This document shows positions 49,160 through 57,800 of a stretch of 64,000 bases of DNA, piece by piece (the first letter of the stretch is position 1; each line of letters begins with the position of its first letter). The notes under the pieces were generated by a model that was given only the letters and a program-made list of their open reading frames with translations, had not been told where the DNA came from and made no database searches. This DNA is from Saccharibacillus sp. JS10. Lineage in GTDB: Bacteria; Bacillota; Bacilli; Paenibacillales; Paenibacillaceae. The stretch lies in assembly GCF_024436065.1 (NCBI RefSeq), contig NZ_JANFNS010000004.1, positions 1 to 64,000 of the forward strand, in the 5' to 3' direction. The translations under genes were made by a program, and so were the position numbers.

Positions 49160-49924
49160 TTGGATTGGGGAAGAGCCAAAAACGTGTTGATCTACGCATT
49201 TTTACTGCTGAACCTTGTGCTCGGCTACCAGCTTTGGAACGATTATCGGGAGCAGCAAGGCGCGAGTCTGGGAATCGATTCGCTGAGTGAAAGTACGCAG
49301 CGGGCGATGGAAGAAAAAAATATCCAAGTGCTCACTTCGGTTCCGGCGGAAACGCCAAGTCTGCCGAAAATCTCGTATCGTTATACCGAAAAAGTACCCA
49401 GTAAGCCGATCGAGCTGGAAGTTCCAGCCGATAGCAAACTGATTTTTGCTCCAAGCGATCTTAAGTCAGCGTTGCAAAACGAAATTCCGAATATCGGCGA
49501 TTACAGCTATGACGCGTTCGCGGGAAGTAACGAAGACGATTTGTTTACGCTGCATCCGCTGTTTGACCAACAATGGCCGTTATTCAACGCGAAGCTGGAT
49601 CTTTTTTATACCGATCAAAAAATCACGTCTTACCTCGGCGCTCCGGTCGATATTCAAGACGCCGGAGGCGAAACGCAAGTGTTGCCCGCGCAAAAAGCAC
49701 TGGGAACGCTCGTCGAAAATTATTTGCCCGAAGGATCTGTAGTCAAAGAAATTACGCTCGGCTTTTACGGTCAGACTTTCGATTCGGAGACACAGGTGGC
49801 TGCGCCGGTCTGGCGATTTACGGTGGAAAATGACGATCTTTCCGCGTACAGCGTGTATTATGTACAAGGAGGAAACGGAGACGTCATTAGCCCTTCAAGC
49901 AGCGAAAGAAAAGGAGATCAATAA
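49160..49924 (+). CDS. yycI: WalK regulator YycI
   Basis: A partner of YycH. The 254 residues begin with DWGRAKNVLIYAFLLLNLVL, the usual YycI N-terminal membrane helix, followed by an extracellular domain. The start is TTG 49160, with AAAAGGGGGAAG upstream. The stop overlaps the walJ start by one base, consistent with cotranslation. Confidence 0.88.
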   Translation: MDWGRAKNVLIYAFLLLNLVLGYQLWNDYREQQGASLGIDSLSESTQRAMEEKNIQVLTSVPAETPSLPKISYRYTEKVPSKPIELEVPADSKLIFAPSDLKSALQNEIPNIGDYSYDAFAGSNEDDLFTLHPLFDQQWPLFNAKLDLFYTDQKITSYLGAPVDIQDAGGETQVLPAQKALGTLVENYLPEGSVVKEITLGFYGQTFDSETQVAAPVWRFTVENDDLSAYSVYYVQGGNGDVISPSSSERKGDQ

Positions 49925-50745
49925 TGAGTATGGGAATGCGTTTTACCGTATTGTCCAGCGGATCGACAGGCAACGCCACTGTGATCGAACACGGCGATAC
50001 GTCGCTGCTGGTCGACGCGGGGCTAAGCGCCAAACGATTGGATGAATTGTTTCGCGAACGCGAAGTCTCGCCGGAACAACTCAAAGGGATTTTGATTACG
50101 CACGAGCATTCGGATCATATCAAAGGGCTCGGAGCGCTGGCGCGTAAATACAATCTTCCGGTCTATGCGAATGCGAATACATGGGACGCGATGCAAAAGC
50201 ATGTCGGTAAAATCGATCCCGAGCAGCGCCATATTATCGAGACCGGCGCGCCGATCGATTTCGGTTCATTGCGCGCTCAATCTTTTGGGATCTCGCACGA
50301 TGCGGCGGAGCCGGTCGGATATACGTTTGACGATGGTATACACAAGCTGAGTTTGGCGACCGACCTCGGTTATATGAGCGACAAAGTCAAAGAAGCGATC
50401 TACGATTCGGACGTGCTGGTCTTAGAGTCGAATCACGATATCGAGATGCTGCGTATGGGACGTTACCCGTGGAATATTAAACGGCGCATCTTAAGCGATC
50501 TCGGTCACTTATCGAACAATGCGGCAGGCGAAGCGCTGAGCGATCTGCTCAACGGACGACTGAAACGGACGTATCTGGCGCATCTTAGCCGCGATCATAA
50601 TATGATGGATATTGCAAAAATGACTGTGCGTTGCTCGATGGAAGATTGCGGGATCTTTTTTAAAGACAGTGAGTTCGAATTGCGCGATACCCATTGGAAT
50701 ATGCCCACGCCGTGGGACGAAGTCGGCAGCAAATCTGGAGAATAA
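49924..50745 (+). CDS. walJ: MBL-fold metallohydrolase WalJ (YycJ)
   Basis: A metallo-beta-lactamase-fold hydrolase of 273 residues encoded in the walRK operon. The metal-binding THEHSDHIKG, the AxxxxLLVDAGLS motif near the N-terminus and later metal ligands (ESNHD and LSRDHN) are present. Related YycJ has been described as a nuclease active in mismatch repair, but its cellular role is not fully settled. Paired tandem hairpins follow. Confidence 0.9.
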   Translation: MSMGMRFTVLSSGSTGNATVIEHGDTSLLVDAGLSAKRLDELFREREVSPEQLKGILITHEHSDHIKGLGALARKYNLPVYANANTWDAMQKHVGKIDPEQRHIIETGAPIDFGSLRAQSFGISHDAAEPVGYTFDDGIHKLSLATDLGYMSDKVKEAIYDSDVLVLESNHDIEMLRMGRYPWNIKRRILSDLGHLSNNAAGEALSDLLNGRLKRTYLAHLSRDHNMMDIAKMTVRCSMEDCGIFFKDSEFELRDTHWNMPTPWDEVGSKSGE

Positions 50746-50808
50746 CGATCTTACCAACGGGTCTAGGTAAGATCGAACGATCTTACCAACGTTTTTGGGG
50801 TAAGATCG
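50746..50808 (+). repeat. Tandem near-identical hairpins after walJ
   Basis: Two copies of CGATCTTACC (50746-50755 and 50778-50787) are each followed by GGTAAGATCG (50766-50775 and 50799-50808). This gives two adjacent 10-bp hairpins with 10- and 11-base loops. They lie between the walJ stop and htrA. The first is not followed by T, and the second loop contains five T, so a simple terminator reading is incomplete. Confidence 0.75.
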
Positions 50809-50929
50809 ACCGGTCTTGTTCTGAAGAAAAGGCGTCGGGATCAGAAGAATGCGTTTAATGGATAAAAGATGTAAATTTCAGCAGAATATCGTCAGGTAAT
50901 CGTCGTTAGATGGGAAAGGATGAGCGCAG

Positions 50930-52129
50930 ATGGGGTTGTTTGACGACGAATATTATAGCGGTAGCGGGAAAAAAAGAGGATTCAGCGAACGCCGAACGTA
51001 TCGCGGGCGTAAAAGTTCCGGCGGTGCAGGGGTAGCGGCTTTTAGCGCGATTCTCGCTTCGTTACTTACCGCGCTGCTACTTTGCGGCTTATTCGCAGGG
51101 TTCGTATTGCCGAGATTGAATACGACTGCGCTGTCCGCAGGAAACAGCCCTTACGACCGGATCGTGCAAGCGGCAGCCGTGGTGCGTCCATCGGTCGTCA
51201 GTATTGTCACTCACCGTAAAGCCGGAGATGTTTCTCCTGAAAACGCGGCACTCGGTTCCGGCGTCGTTTTTCAAAAACAAGGCGGCAAAGCGTATATCAT
51301 TACCAATCATCATGTGATCGCGGACGCCCAAGAGCTGCAAGCGGTACTGATCGACGGAAGCACGCTGACAGCGAAGCTGGTCGGCTCCGATATGATTACC
51401 GATATTGCGGTACTTGAAGTCAGCAGTGCGAAGATCGGCGTAGTCGCGAAGATTGGCAATTCAGATCGCTTGGATCTGGGTCAGGGCGTTATTGCGCTCG
51501 GCAATCCGCTCGGGCTCGGCGATACGCTGACGTCAGGCATCGTGAGTTATCCGAAGCGCATTATGCCGGTGTCGCTCAACGAAGACGGCGTCTACGATTG
51601 GGAGCAGCAAGTGATCCAGACCGATGCGGCGATCAACGAAGGCAACAGCGGGGGAGCGCTGGTCGATCTGAACGGTCAATTGATCGGGATCAATACAATG
51701 AAAATCTCCAGCACCGGCGTCGAAGGGATTGGCTTCGCTATTCCGATCAATCAAGTGATGGTTACGGTTAACGAACTGCTGCAAAACGGCAAAATCGCCA
51801 GACCTTATCTCGGCGTCTACTCACTCGACCTGGATAATCCGTATGCCCCGATGGAAGAAGACCAACTGAAAGATTTGAAGTTGCCGAGCAGTGTCAAAAA
51901 AGGCGTTGTCGTCTTGGAATCGCTCGGTCCCGCCAAAGAAGCCGGCATTAAGCTGAACGACGTCATCGTCGGTTTTGACCGCCAATCGATCCATACGACG
52001 CTCGAATTGCGCAAATATTTGTACGGTTACAAAAAGATTGGTGATACGATGAAGATCAGCTACTACCGAGACGGTAAAAAGCAAAGTGCGACGGTCACGC
52101 TCGGCGAGCGCCCGGAAGCTCCGCAATAA
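50930..52129 (+). CDS. htrC: Trypsin-like serine protease HtrA (YycK/HtrC type) with PDZ domain
   Basis: A membrane-anchored protease of the HtrA/DegP family, expected to degrade misfolded secreted proteins. The 399 residues have a basic cytoplasmic N-terminus, one membrane segment (about 35-62) and a protease domain. The catalytic triad reads His in TNHHVIADA, Asp in DMITDIAVL and Ser in NEGNSGGALVD. A C-terminal PDZ domain (about 300-390) follows. Its place after walJ matches B. subtilis htrC (yycK). The start ATG follows GAAAGGATGAG. Confidence 0.93.
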   Translation: MGLFDDEYYSGSGKKRGFSERRTYRGRKSSGGAGVAAFSAILASLLTALLLCGLFAGFVLPRLNTTALSAGNSPYDRIVQAAAVVRPSVVSIVTHRKAGDVSPENAALGSGVVFQKQGGKAYIITNHHVIADAQELQAVLIDGSTLTAKLVGSDMITDIAVLEVSSAKIGVVAKIGNSDRLDLGQGVIALGNPLGLGDTLTSGIVSYPKRIMPVSLNEDGVYDWEQQVIQTDAAINEGNSGGALVDLNGQLIGINTMKISSTGVEGIGFAIPINQVMVTVNELLQNGKIARPYLGVYSLDLDNPYAPMEEDQLKDLKLPSSVKKGVVVLESLGPAKEAGIKLNDVIVGFDRQSIHTTLELRKYLYGYKKIGDTMKISYYRDGKKQSATVTLGERPEAPQ

Positions 52130-52173
52130 AGTTCAAAATATGTAAAAGCATAAAAAGTCGGGAGTGTCTGTTC

Positions 52174-52341
52174 ATGTATTGTGTATGTAAGCAACATATC
52201 GAAAACGCGTTGGAGCAATTTTTGGAAGAGTATGGGGAAGCACCGGATCTAGTGAATCTGACCGAGACGGAATTTTCGGATTGGGACCCGCCGGTTCAAT
52301 GCGCGCATTGTGATCAACCCGCTATTGTACTGGTCGTCTAA
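52174..52341 (+). CDS. CxxH/CxxC small protein (TIGR04129-like)
   Basis: A 55-residue acidic protein with an N-terminal MYCVCKQH (CxxH) and a C-terminal CAHCDQ (CxxC). The spacing of four metal-ligand-like residues suggests binding of zinc or another metal. The start is supported by GGGAG about 9 bases upstream. It is 44 bases after htrA, and the strong terminator 52394-52447 lies beyond it, so it is cotranscribed with htrA. The function is unknown. Confidence 0.8.
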   Translation: MYCVCKQHIENALEQFLEEYGEAPDLVNLTETEFSDWDPPVQCAHCDQPAIVLVV

Positions 52342-52393
52342 TTAGGCAGATCAGCATAGCTTCATCTTACAACTAATTTTACGACTGACGGAG

Positions 52394-52447
52394 AAGCCGC
52401 CTGTACGATCGATTCGGCATTGCCGGAACGCATACAGGCGGCTTTTT
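52394..52447 (+). terminator. Terminator after the CxxH/CxxC gene
   Basis: AAGCCGCCTGTA (52394-52405) pairs with TACAGGCGGCTT (52433-52444). A nested GGC-ATT-GCC element lies in the loop, and a T run follows. Confidence 0.8.
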
Positions 52448-52482
52448 GCCTGACGGCCGCGAAAGGGAGCTTGAACAGACTA

Positions 52483-53550
52483 ATGATCTTCCTTTTTAGT
52501 TACGGGCTGACTGCCCTTGTATTGCTTGGCTTCTTGATCGCTTATCGGCGTGACAAACGGCGGATTCGCGTCGGCATGCTGCTGACATTCGGATTGCTGC
52601 TGCTCGCTTTTTCGCTGATGATTAGTTTGCTTCGCGTCGCGGACGACAATTCTACCGTTCGTTATGTGACCGCGCTCGGTGCCATTAGCGTTGTTGTGTT
52701 GATTCCGCTGCTTGTTATTGGAACAGGCGCAGGGCTGATCTACAACGCGCGTATTTTGCTCAGAAAAGAAGGGTTAAAGCCGAAAAACCTGCTGACGTTA
52801 GGGCTTGGGCTGCTGATTTTTGTTTACTTGGGTGTGCTGGTCTTTTCTCCTTTATGGACAGGCTATGAACAACTTGCGTTTCCGATTGCGATTGTCGCGA
52901 CGATCACGGCTTATTTAGGCTTTGTGTTTTTGTGTTATCTGGTTTCGTCGATTCTGTATAATCTTGTGCGTCCGCGCGTGCCGCGCGATTATATCGTTGT
53001 GCTTGGTGCAGGCATTAACGGCACCAAAGTAACGCCGCTGCTTGCTGGACGGCTGAATCGCGGGATTTCTTTTTCCAAAAAACAAGTCGGTCTGGGTCAT
53101 GCTGCGCCTACGTTCGTCGTGTCGGGAGGCAAAGGGTCGGACGAGCAAATCTCGGAAGCTGCGGCGATGCGGAATTATTTGCTGGAGCAGGGGATTCCGG
53201 ACGAGCAGATTAAGATGGAAGATAAATCGATCAATACGCTGCAAAATATGCGATTTTCGAAAAAGATCATGGATGAAGCCAGCGGCGAAGGAACGTATAC
53301 GTGCGTATTCGCGACGAATAATTTTCATTTATTCCGAGCCGGTGTGTATGCGCGCCAAGCGGGGTTGAATGGAGACGGAATCGGTTCGAAAACCGCTTTT
53401 TACTATTTGCCGAATGCGTTTATCCGTGAATATATCGCGATTTTGACGTTGTACCGGAAATGGCATCTGTTTTTTATCACGATGATTATCTTGATGTATG
53501 CCGCGGCGGCAGGGTTGTTCTGGTGGGTTGAACGTGCTGTCGAAGGCTAA
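52483..53550 (+). CDS. YdcF family membrane protein (DUF218)
   Basis: The family has a DUF218 fold with unknown substrate and some similarity to proteins needed for envelope maintenance. The 355 residues (from ATG 52483) have five or six membrane helices in the N-terminal half. The DUF218 domain follows, beginning RDYIVVLGAGINGTKVTPLL and including SINTLQNMRFSKKIM, and a final membrane helix ends the protein. TTG 52471 is an alternative start: it lies almost on the GGGAG site, whereas ATG 52483 lies 13 bases beyond it. The upstream extension to 52420 belongs to the terminator region and is rejected. Confidence 0.82.
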   Translation: MIFLFSYGLTALVLLGFLIAYRRDKRRIRVGMLLTFGLLLLAFSLMISLLRVADDNSTVRYVTALGAISVVVLIPLLVIGTGAGLIYNARILLRKEGLKPKNLLTLGLGLLIFVYLGVLVFSPLWTGYEQLAFPIAIVATITAYLGFVFLCYLVSSILYNLVRPRVPRDYIVVLGAGINGTKVTPLLAGRLNRGISFSKKQVGLGHAAPTFVVSGGKGSDEQISEAAAMRNYLLEQGIPDEQIKMEDKSINTLQNMRFSKKIMDEASGEGTYTCVFATNNFHLFRAGVYARQAGLNGDGIGSKTAFYYLPNAFIREYIAILTLYRKWHLFFITMIILMYAAAAGLFWWVERAVEG

Positions 53551-53630
53551 AAAAACCGAATAGGTCGATTGTTGGCGCGAAAAAGAGTACACTAGAGAGA
53601 TCAAGAATGCGGAGTGGAGTGAAGACAATC

Positions 53631-54110
53631 ATGGCAGAAGAAGAAGTAGTCTTAACACAAGAAGGGTTCGACAAGCTTCAAGCGGAGCTGGACGATCTTA
53701 AATATGTAAAACGCAAAGAGCTGGCGGCACGGATCAAGCTTGCGATCAGCTACGGCGATTTGAAAGAAAACAGCGAGTATCATTCGGCGAAAGACGATCA
53801 GGCGTTTATGGAAACGCGGATTATCATTTTGGAGAAAATGCTCAATAATGCTCGGATCGCGGACGCTGGAACCAGCGATTCGAGTTCGATCCACGTCGGC
53901 GCTAACGTGTTGCTGAAAGATATCGAGTTCGGCGATACGCTGGAGTATCAAGTCGTGGGACCTGCGGAAGCGGATGTAGCCAACGGCAAGATCTCGTACG
54001 AAAGCCCGCTTGGCAAAGCACTGATGGGCAAAGAAGTCGGCGACAAGATCAGCGTGGAAGCGCCAATGGGCAAAATCGAATATGAGTTGTTGGAGATTAA
54101 AGGGCTGTAA
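53631..54110 (+). CDS. greA: Transcription elongation factor GreA
   Basis: Rescues backtracked RNA polymerase by stimulating transcript cleavage. The 159 residues comprise an N-terminal coiled coil with the conserved ISYGDLKENSEYHSAKDDQ tip and a C-terminal FKBP-like domain. ATG 53631 has GGAGTGGAGTG upstream. The frame extends to 53607, but that start is unsupported. It is monocistronic, with a terminator after it. Confidence 0.95.
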   Translation: MAEEEVVLTQEGFDKLQAELDDLKYVKRKELAARIKLAISYGDLKENSEYHSAKDDQAFMETRIIILEKMLNNARIADAGTSDSSSIHVGANVLLKDIEFGDTLEYQVVGPAEADVANGKISYESPLGKALMGKEVGDKISVEAPMGKIEYELLEIKGL

Positions 54111-54128
54111 AGGTTGTAGATTAGAATG

Positions 54129-54173
54129 GAAAAGACGGATTTTCGCGTAGGTTGCGAAGATGCCGTCTTTTTT
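54129..54173 (+). terminator. greA terminator
   Basis: AAAAGACGG-ATTTTCGC (about 54130-54146) pairs with GCGAAGATGCCGTCTTTT (54154-54171). The stem has a small bulge and is followed by a T run. Confidence 0.85.
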
Positions 54174-54262
54174 GTTTGCTTGATTGAGCTGGGCGGTAGA
54201 GCGGTGGCTGTCGTATAATGGAGACATCTTAATTACACTTAGAGCGGAATTCAGGAGGAACT

Positions 54263-54742
54263 ATGTTTATTCAAATTATCGGAGTCGGAAAATTGAAAGA
54301 AAAGTATCTGGTGCAAGGCATCGCCGAGTACAGCAAGCGGCTCACGCCGTACCTCAAGCTTCAAATCGTCGAAGTCCCCGACGAGAAAGCCCCGGATAGC
54401 TTGAGCGATGCGGAAGTGAAGATCGTGAAAGACAAAGAAGGCGAGCGCATTCTATCGCATATTAAGCCGGACGCCCACGTCATCGCGCTCGCGCTAGACG
54501 GCAAGATGTGGAGCTCGGAAGATCTGGCTTCCGAGCTGGACAAGCTCGCGACCTACGGGAGCAGCCACGTCGTGTTCGTGATCGGCGGGAGCCACGGGAT
54601 CGGCGACGATGTGCTGAAGCGTGCGCAGCAGAAGCTGTGCTTCGGGAAGATGACGTTGCCGCATCAGCTAATGCGGCTGGTGTTGGTGGAGCAGGTGTAT
54701 CGGGCGGTGAAGATTAACAGAAACGAACCGTATCACAAGTAA
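54263..54742 (+). CDS. rlmH: 23S rRNA (pseudouridine-1915 N3) methyltransferase RlmH
   Basis: A SPOUT-type methyltransferase that modifies helix 69 of 23S rRNA. The 159 residues are full length. The [20 protein letters not shown] start, the knotted-fold motif [12 protein letters not shown] and the C-terminal [17 protein letters not shown] are conserved. The start ATG follows CAGGAGGAAC. It is the last housekeeping gene before the accessory pair. Confidence 0.97.
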   Translation: MFIQIIGVGKLKEKYLVQGIAEYSKRLTPYLKLQIVEVPDEKAPDSLSDAEVKIVKDKEGERILSHIKPDAHVIALALDGKMWSSEDLASELDKLATYGSSHVVFVIGGSHGIGDDVLKRAQQKLCFGKMTLPHQLMRLVLVEQVYRAVKINRNEPYHK

Positions 54743-54864
54743 AAAAGCCTTTCGTCGTATATTTGATTGTATCATACCCATCACCCATACATTTGTGGCT
54801 ATAACATCCCGAAAACAATGATAAAATAATAAAAAAACTGCGTTCGGATTGGAGAGGGGATGAG

Positions 54865-57800
54865 ATGGTTTTTACAGAAGGGGTTCTTTTAAAAGAGATG
54901 ATGGACGGCGCCTCCATGGAAGTCGGTACCTTTTTGCATATAGCCATAGGACTGACGGAGTCGGTGCATCATGCTCATAAGCAGAATGAACGATATGGAA
55001 ATTTGAATCCGGCGAATATTCGAATTCTGTCCAATCGGGAAATCGTGATTCTCACAGATCCGCAACTGAAGGATTACACTTATATGTCTCCCGAACAAAC
55101 GGGCAGAATAAATGATATCCCAGATGGACGCAGCGATTTATATTCCCTGGGTATGCTCTATTATGAAATGCTGTCAGGTCGTCTGCCGTTTCATGCGCAA
55201 AGTGCGGAAGAATGGATACATGCGCACCTTGCTGTTATACCGAAGCCGCTGCGCGAATGGCGTTCAGATCTGAGCGACTCGCTTGAGGCTGTTATTATGA
55301 AGCTGTTGTCGAAGGATCCAGAGGCGCGCTATCAGAGTGCTTATGGTTTATTAAGTGATTTGAAGCGGTGCGCTTTATTGCTGGAAGAAAAGGGAGAAGT
55401 GACCTCTTTCGAGATTGCCCGTGCAGACGAGGCCAGCCGGTTTCGGCTTCCTCAGATTCTTTTTGGGCGTGAAAGGGAAACAGCAGCTTTAAAAGATGCT
55501 TTCGCACAAGCTAAAACGGATGCATCCTCGTTTGTTTTCGTCAGCGGAAGTGCAGGCAGTGGCAAGACGGTACTCGTCCGAGCGCTTCAGATGGAAGTTA
55601 GAAGAGATGGAGGTCGGTTCATTAGTGGCAAATGTGACATGATGAATCGCGATATTCCGTTCTCTTCTTTGCTGGAAGCTTTGCGAAGCCTAATTCGACA
55701 AATATGGAGCGAATCCCCGGATCAAATAGCGAAATTGAAGAAGGAATTAACAAAAGCTTTAGGCCAGGGAGCAGCCGTTATTGTACAACTTTTACCGGAA
55801 GCTGCTGAGCTATTCGATGTCATTCCAGCGATAGAACCGTTGCAGCCTGCAGAGGCTGCGATTCGCTTTAATCGGTTAGTGCCGATATTCATTAAGGTTT
55901 TTGTGGATGAGCAGCATCCCTTACTCATATTTCTGGATGATCTGCAATGGGCCGATCCTGCTACAATAGATGTTCTTCGTACCGTCGTACACGATCAGAC
56001 GCGGCCTGGCTTACTAGTAATCAGCGCGTTTCGGGATGAATTCGCTCAGGGCGGGAACAAAAACGAAGGAAATAAAGCGGATGCGGCAGCATGGATGTCG
56101 GAGTCGCTTGCCTTGCACAATGAATCAAAATTATCTGTCCATCATATCCGTCTTGATGCGCTGTCCTATATCGAAGTGAGGCAATTCGTATCCGATGTTC
56201 TGGATGAGAACTCAGCCCGTATTCGCGCCCTCGCGGAGGTCTTATACCACCGAACAGGCGGCAACCCCCTCTACTTGAATCGGCTGCTAGATAAGCTATA
56301 TCGGGAGAATAAGATTTATTATGATGAGGTAGAAGCGTCATGGGCGTGGAATCTATCTGTCATTATGGAAATCCCTGAGGATCCTGACATTGTCCATTTG
56401 ATTGAGGCTCGTATTCGTATGCTATCTTCTGCCAAAATCGAGCTATTAGCGATCGGTGCGGCTCTCGGACATCGTTTCTGTTCATTAACGATCTCATTAG
56501 TAAGCGGATACCCGCTGCTACAAGTACGCGGACTTCTGCATACTATAGAGGAAGAGGGGCTAATCTGTCGAGAAGATGATAGTGATACATCAGACGATGG
56601 GGAACGTTATCGATTTTTGCATGACCGGATTCAACAGGCAGCTTACATGACTATGTCTGAGTCAAACAAAACGAGCTTGCATCTGACCATTGGCCGCGTG
56701 ATACGCGATGATTTATCCAATGAAGGTGGATTTACGATTTTTGATCGGGTACACCACTTGAATTTGGGTAGTGAGAAGATAGAGGATGACGCAGAGAAAA
56801 AAGAGCTTGCTGAATTCAATTATGAGGCGGGATTAAAATCTAAGGCATCAACCGCGTTTACGTCTGCCCTGCACTTCTATGAGATTGCTTTACGTCTATC
56901 TGATGGCGATTGGAAGAATACAGCTTCCTTTGATTACAGGATCATGCTGGAGATCGCCGAATGTGAATATATGTGTGGTCATACAGATCGTGCAGAGGAA
57001 CTACTGGCGAACTTGATGTCTTGTACAACGAACATGGTTGAACGTTCTCGTATTTATTTGATCCGTATTGCCATGTATTCGTATTTGAAGAAAGATGAAA
57101 CAGCTGTCCAGATTGGGCAGCAGGCTTTGGCAGAATTGGGCTGGAAGTTCCCAAGCAAGCCTTCCAAAGCATTAGTGATCAAGGAAATCCTGCTCACCCA
57201 GAGCGCATTGTTCAATAAGGCTAACGATATTCCTCATTTGCCGATTAATCATGATTCACACTATAAAGCATTGTCAGATCTGGTCATGGCGATTTCGCTT
57301 CCTGCCTATGTACTAAGTATTGAGCAATCCGCTGTGTTATTCTCAAGATTCGTACGATATGGTCTAAAGCATGGAAGCAATGAGGCGTTTTCTTTTATGC
57401 TTGCCAGCTACGGGATGGTTATTTATAGAATATCAGGCTTCCGCACGGGGACTCAATATGTAGCTCAGGCATCTCGCCTAGCCTCTTCCTTTGATAGCGC
57501 AGACCTGCAAAGCCGATTGTACTATCTGAAAGGTCTTGTCGAAATTATCAACCCGGATGAAGGAATCAAGAAGTTTGAGCAATCGATCCAAGCTGGGATG
57601 GAATCGGCTAATCTAACCTATGTCGGAATTGCAATGATGACGACGATCACCAACTTCACCGAGAATTCGTATGCATTAGCTGCACGGATACAAGAATATG
57701 AAAAGACTTCACAGCAGCTTGTAGACGGCGTCACAATGAACATTTTCCAAAGAGCAAAATGGTATATCTCACAAATGCAAGATGAGGCTGGACATAACGA

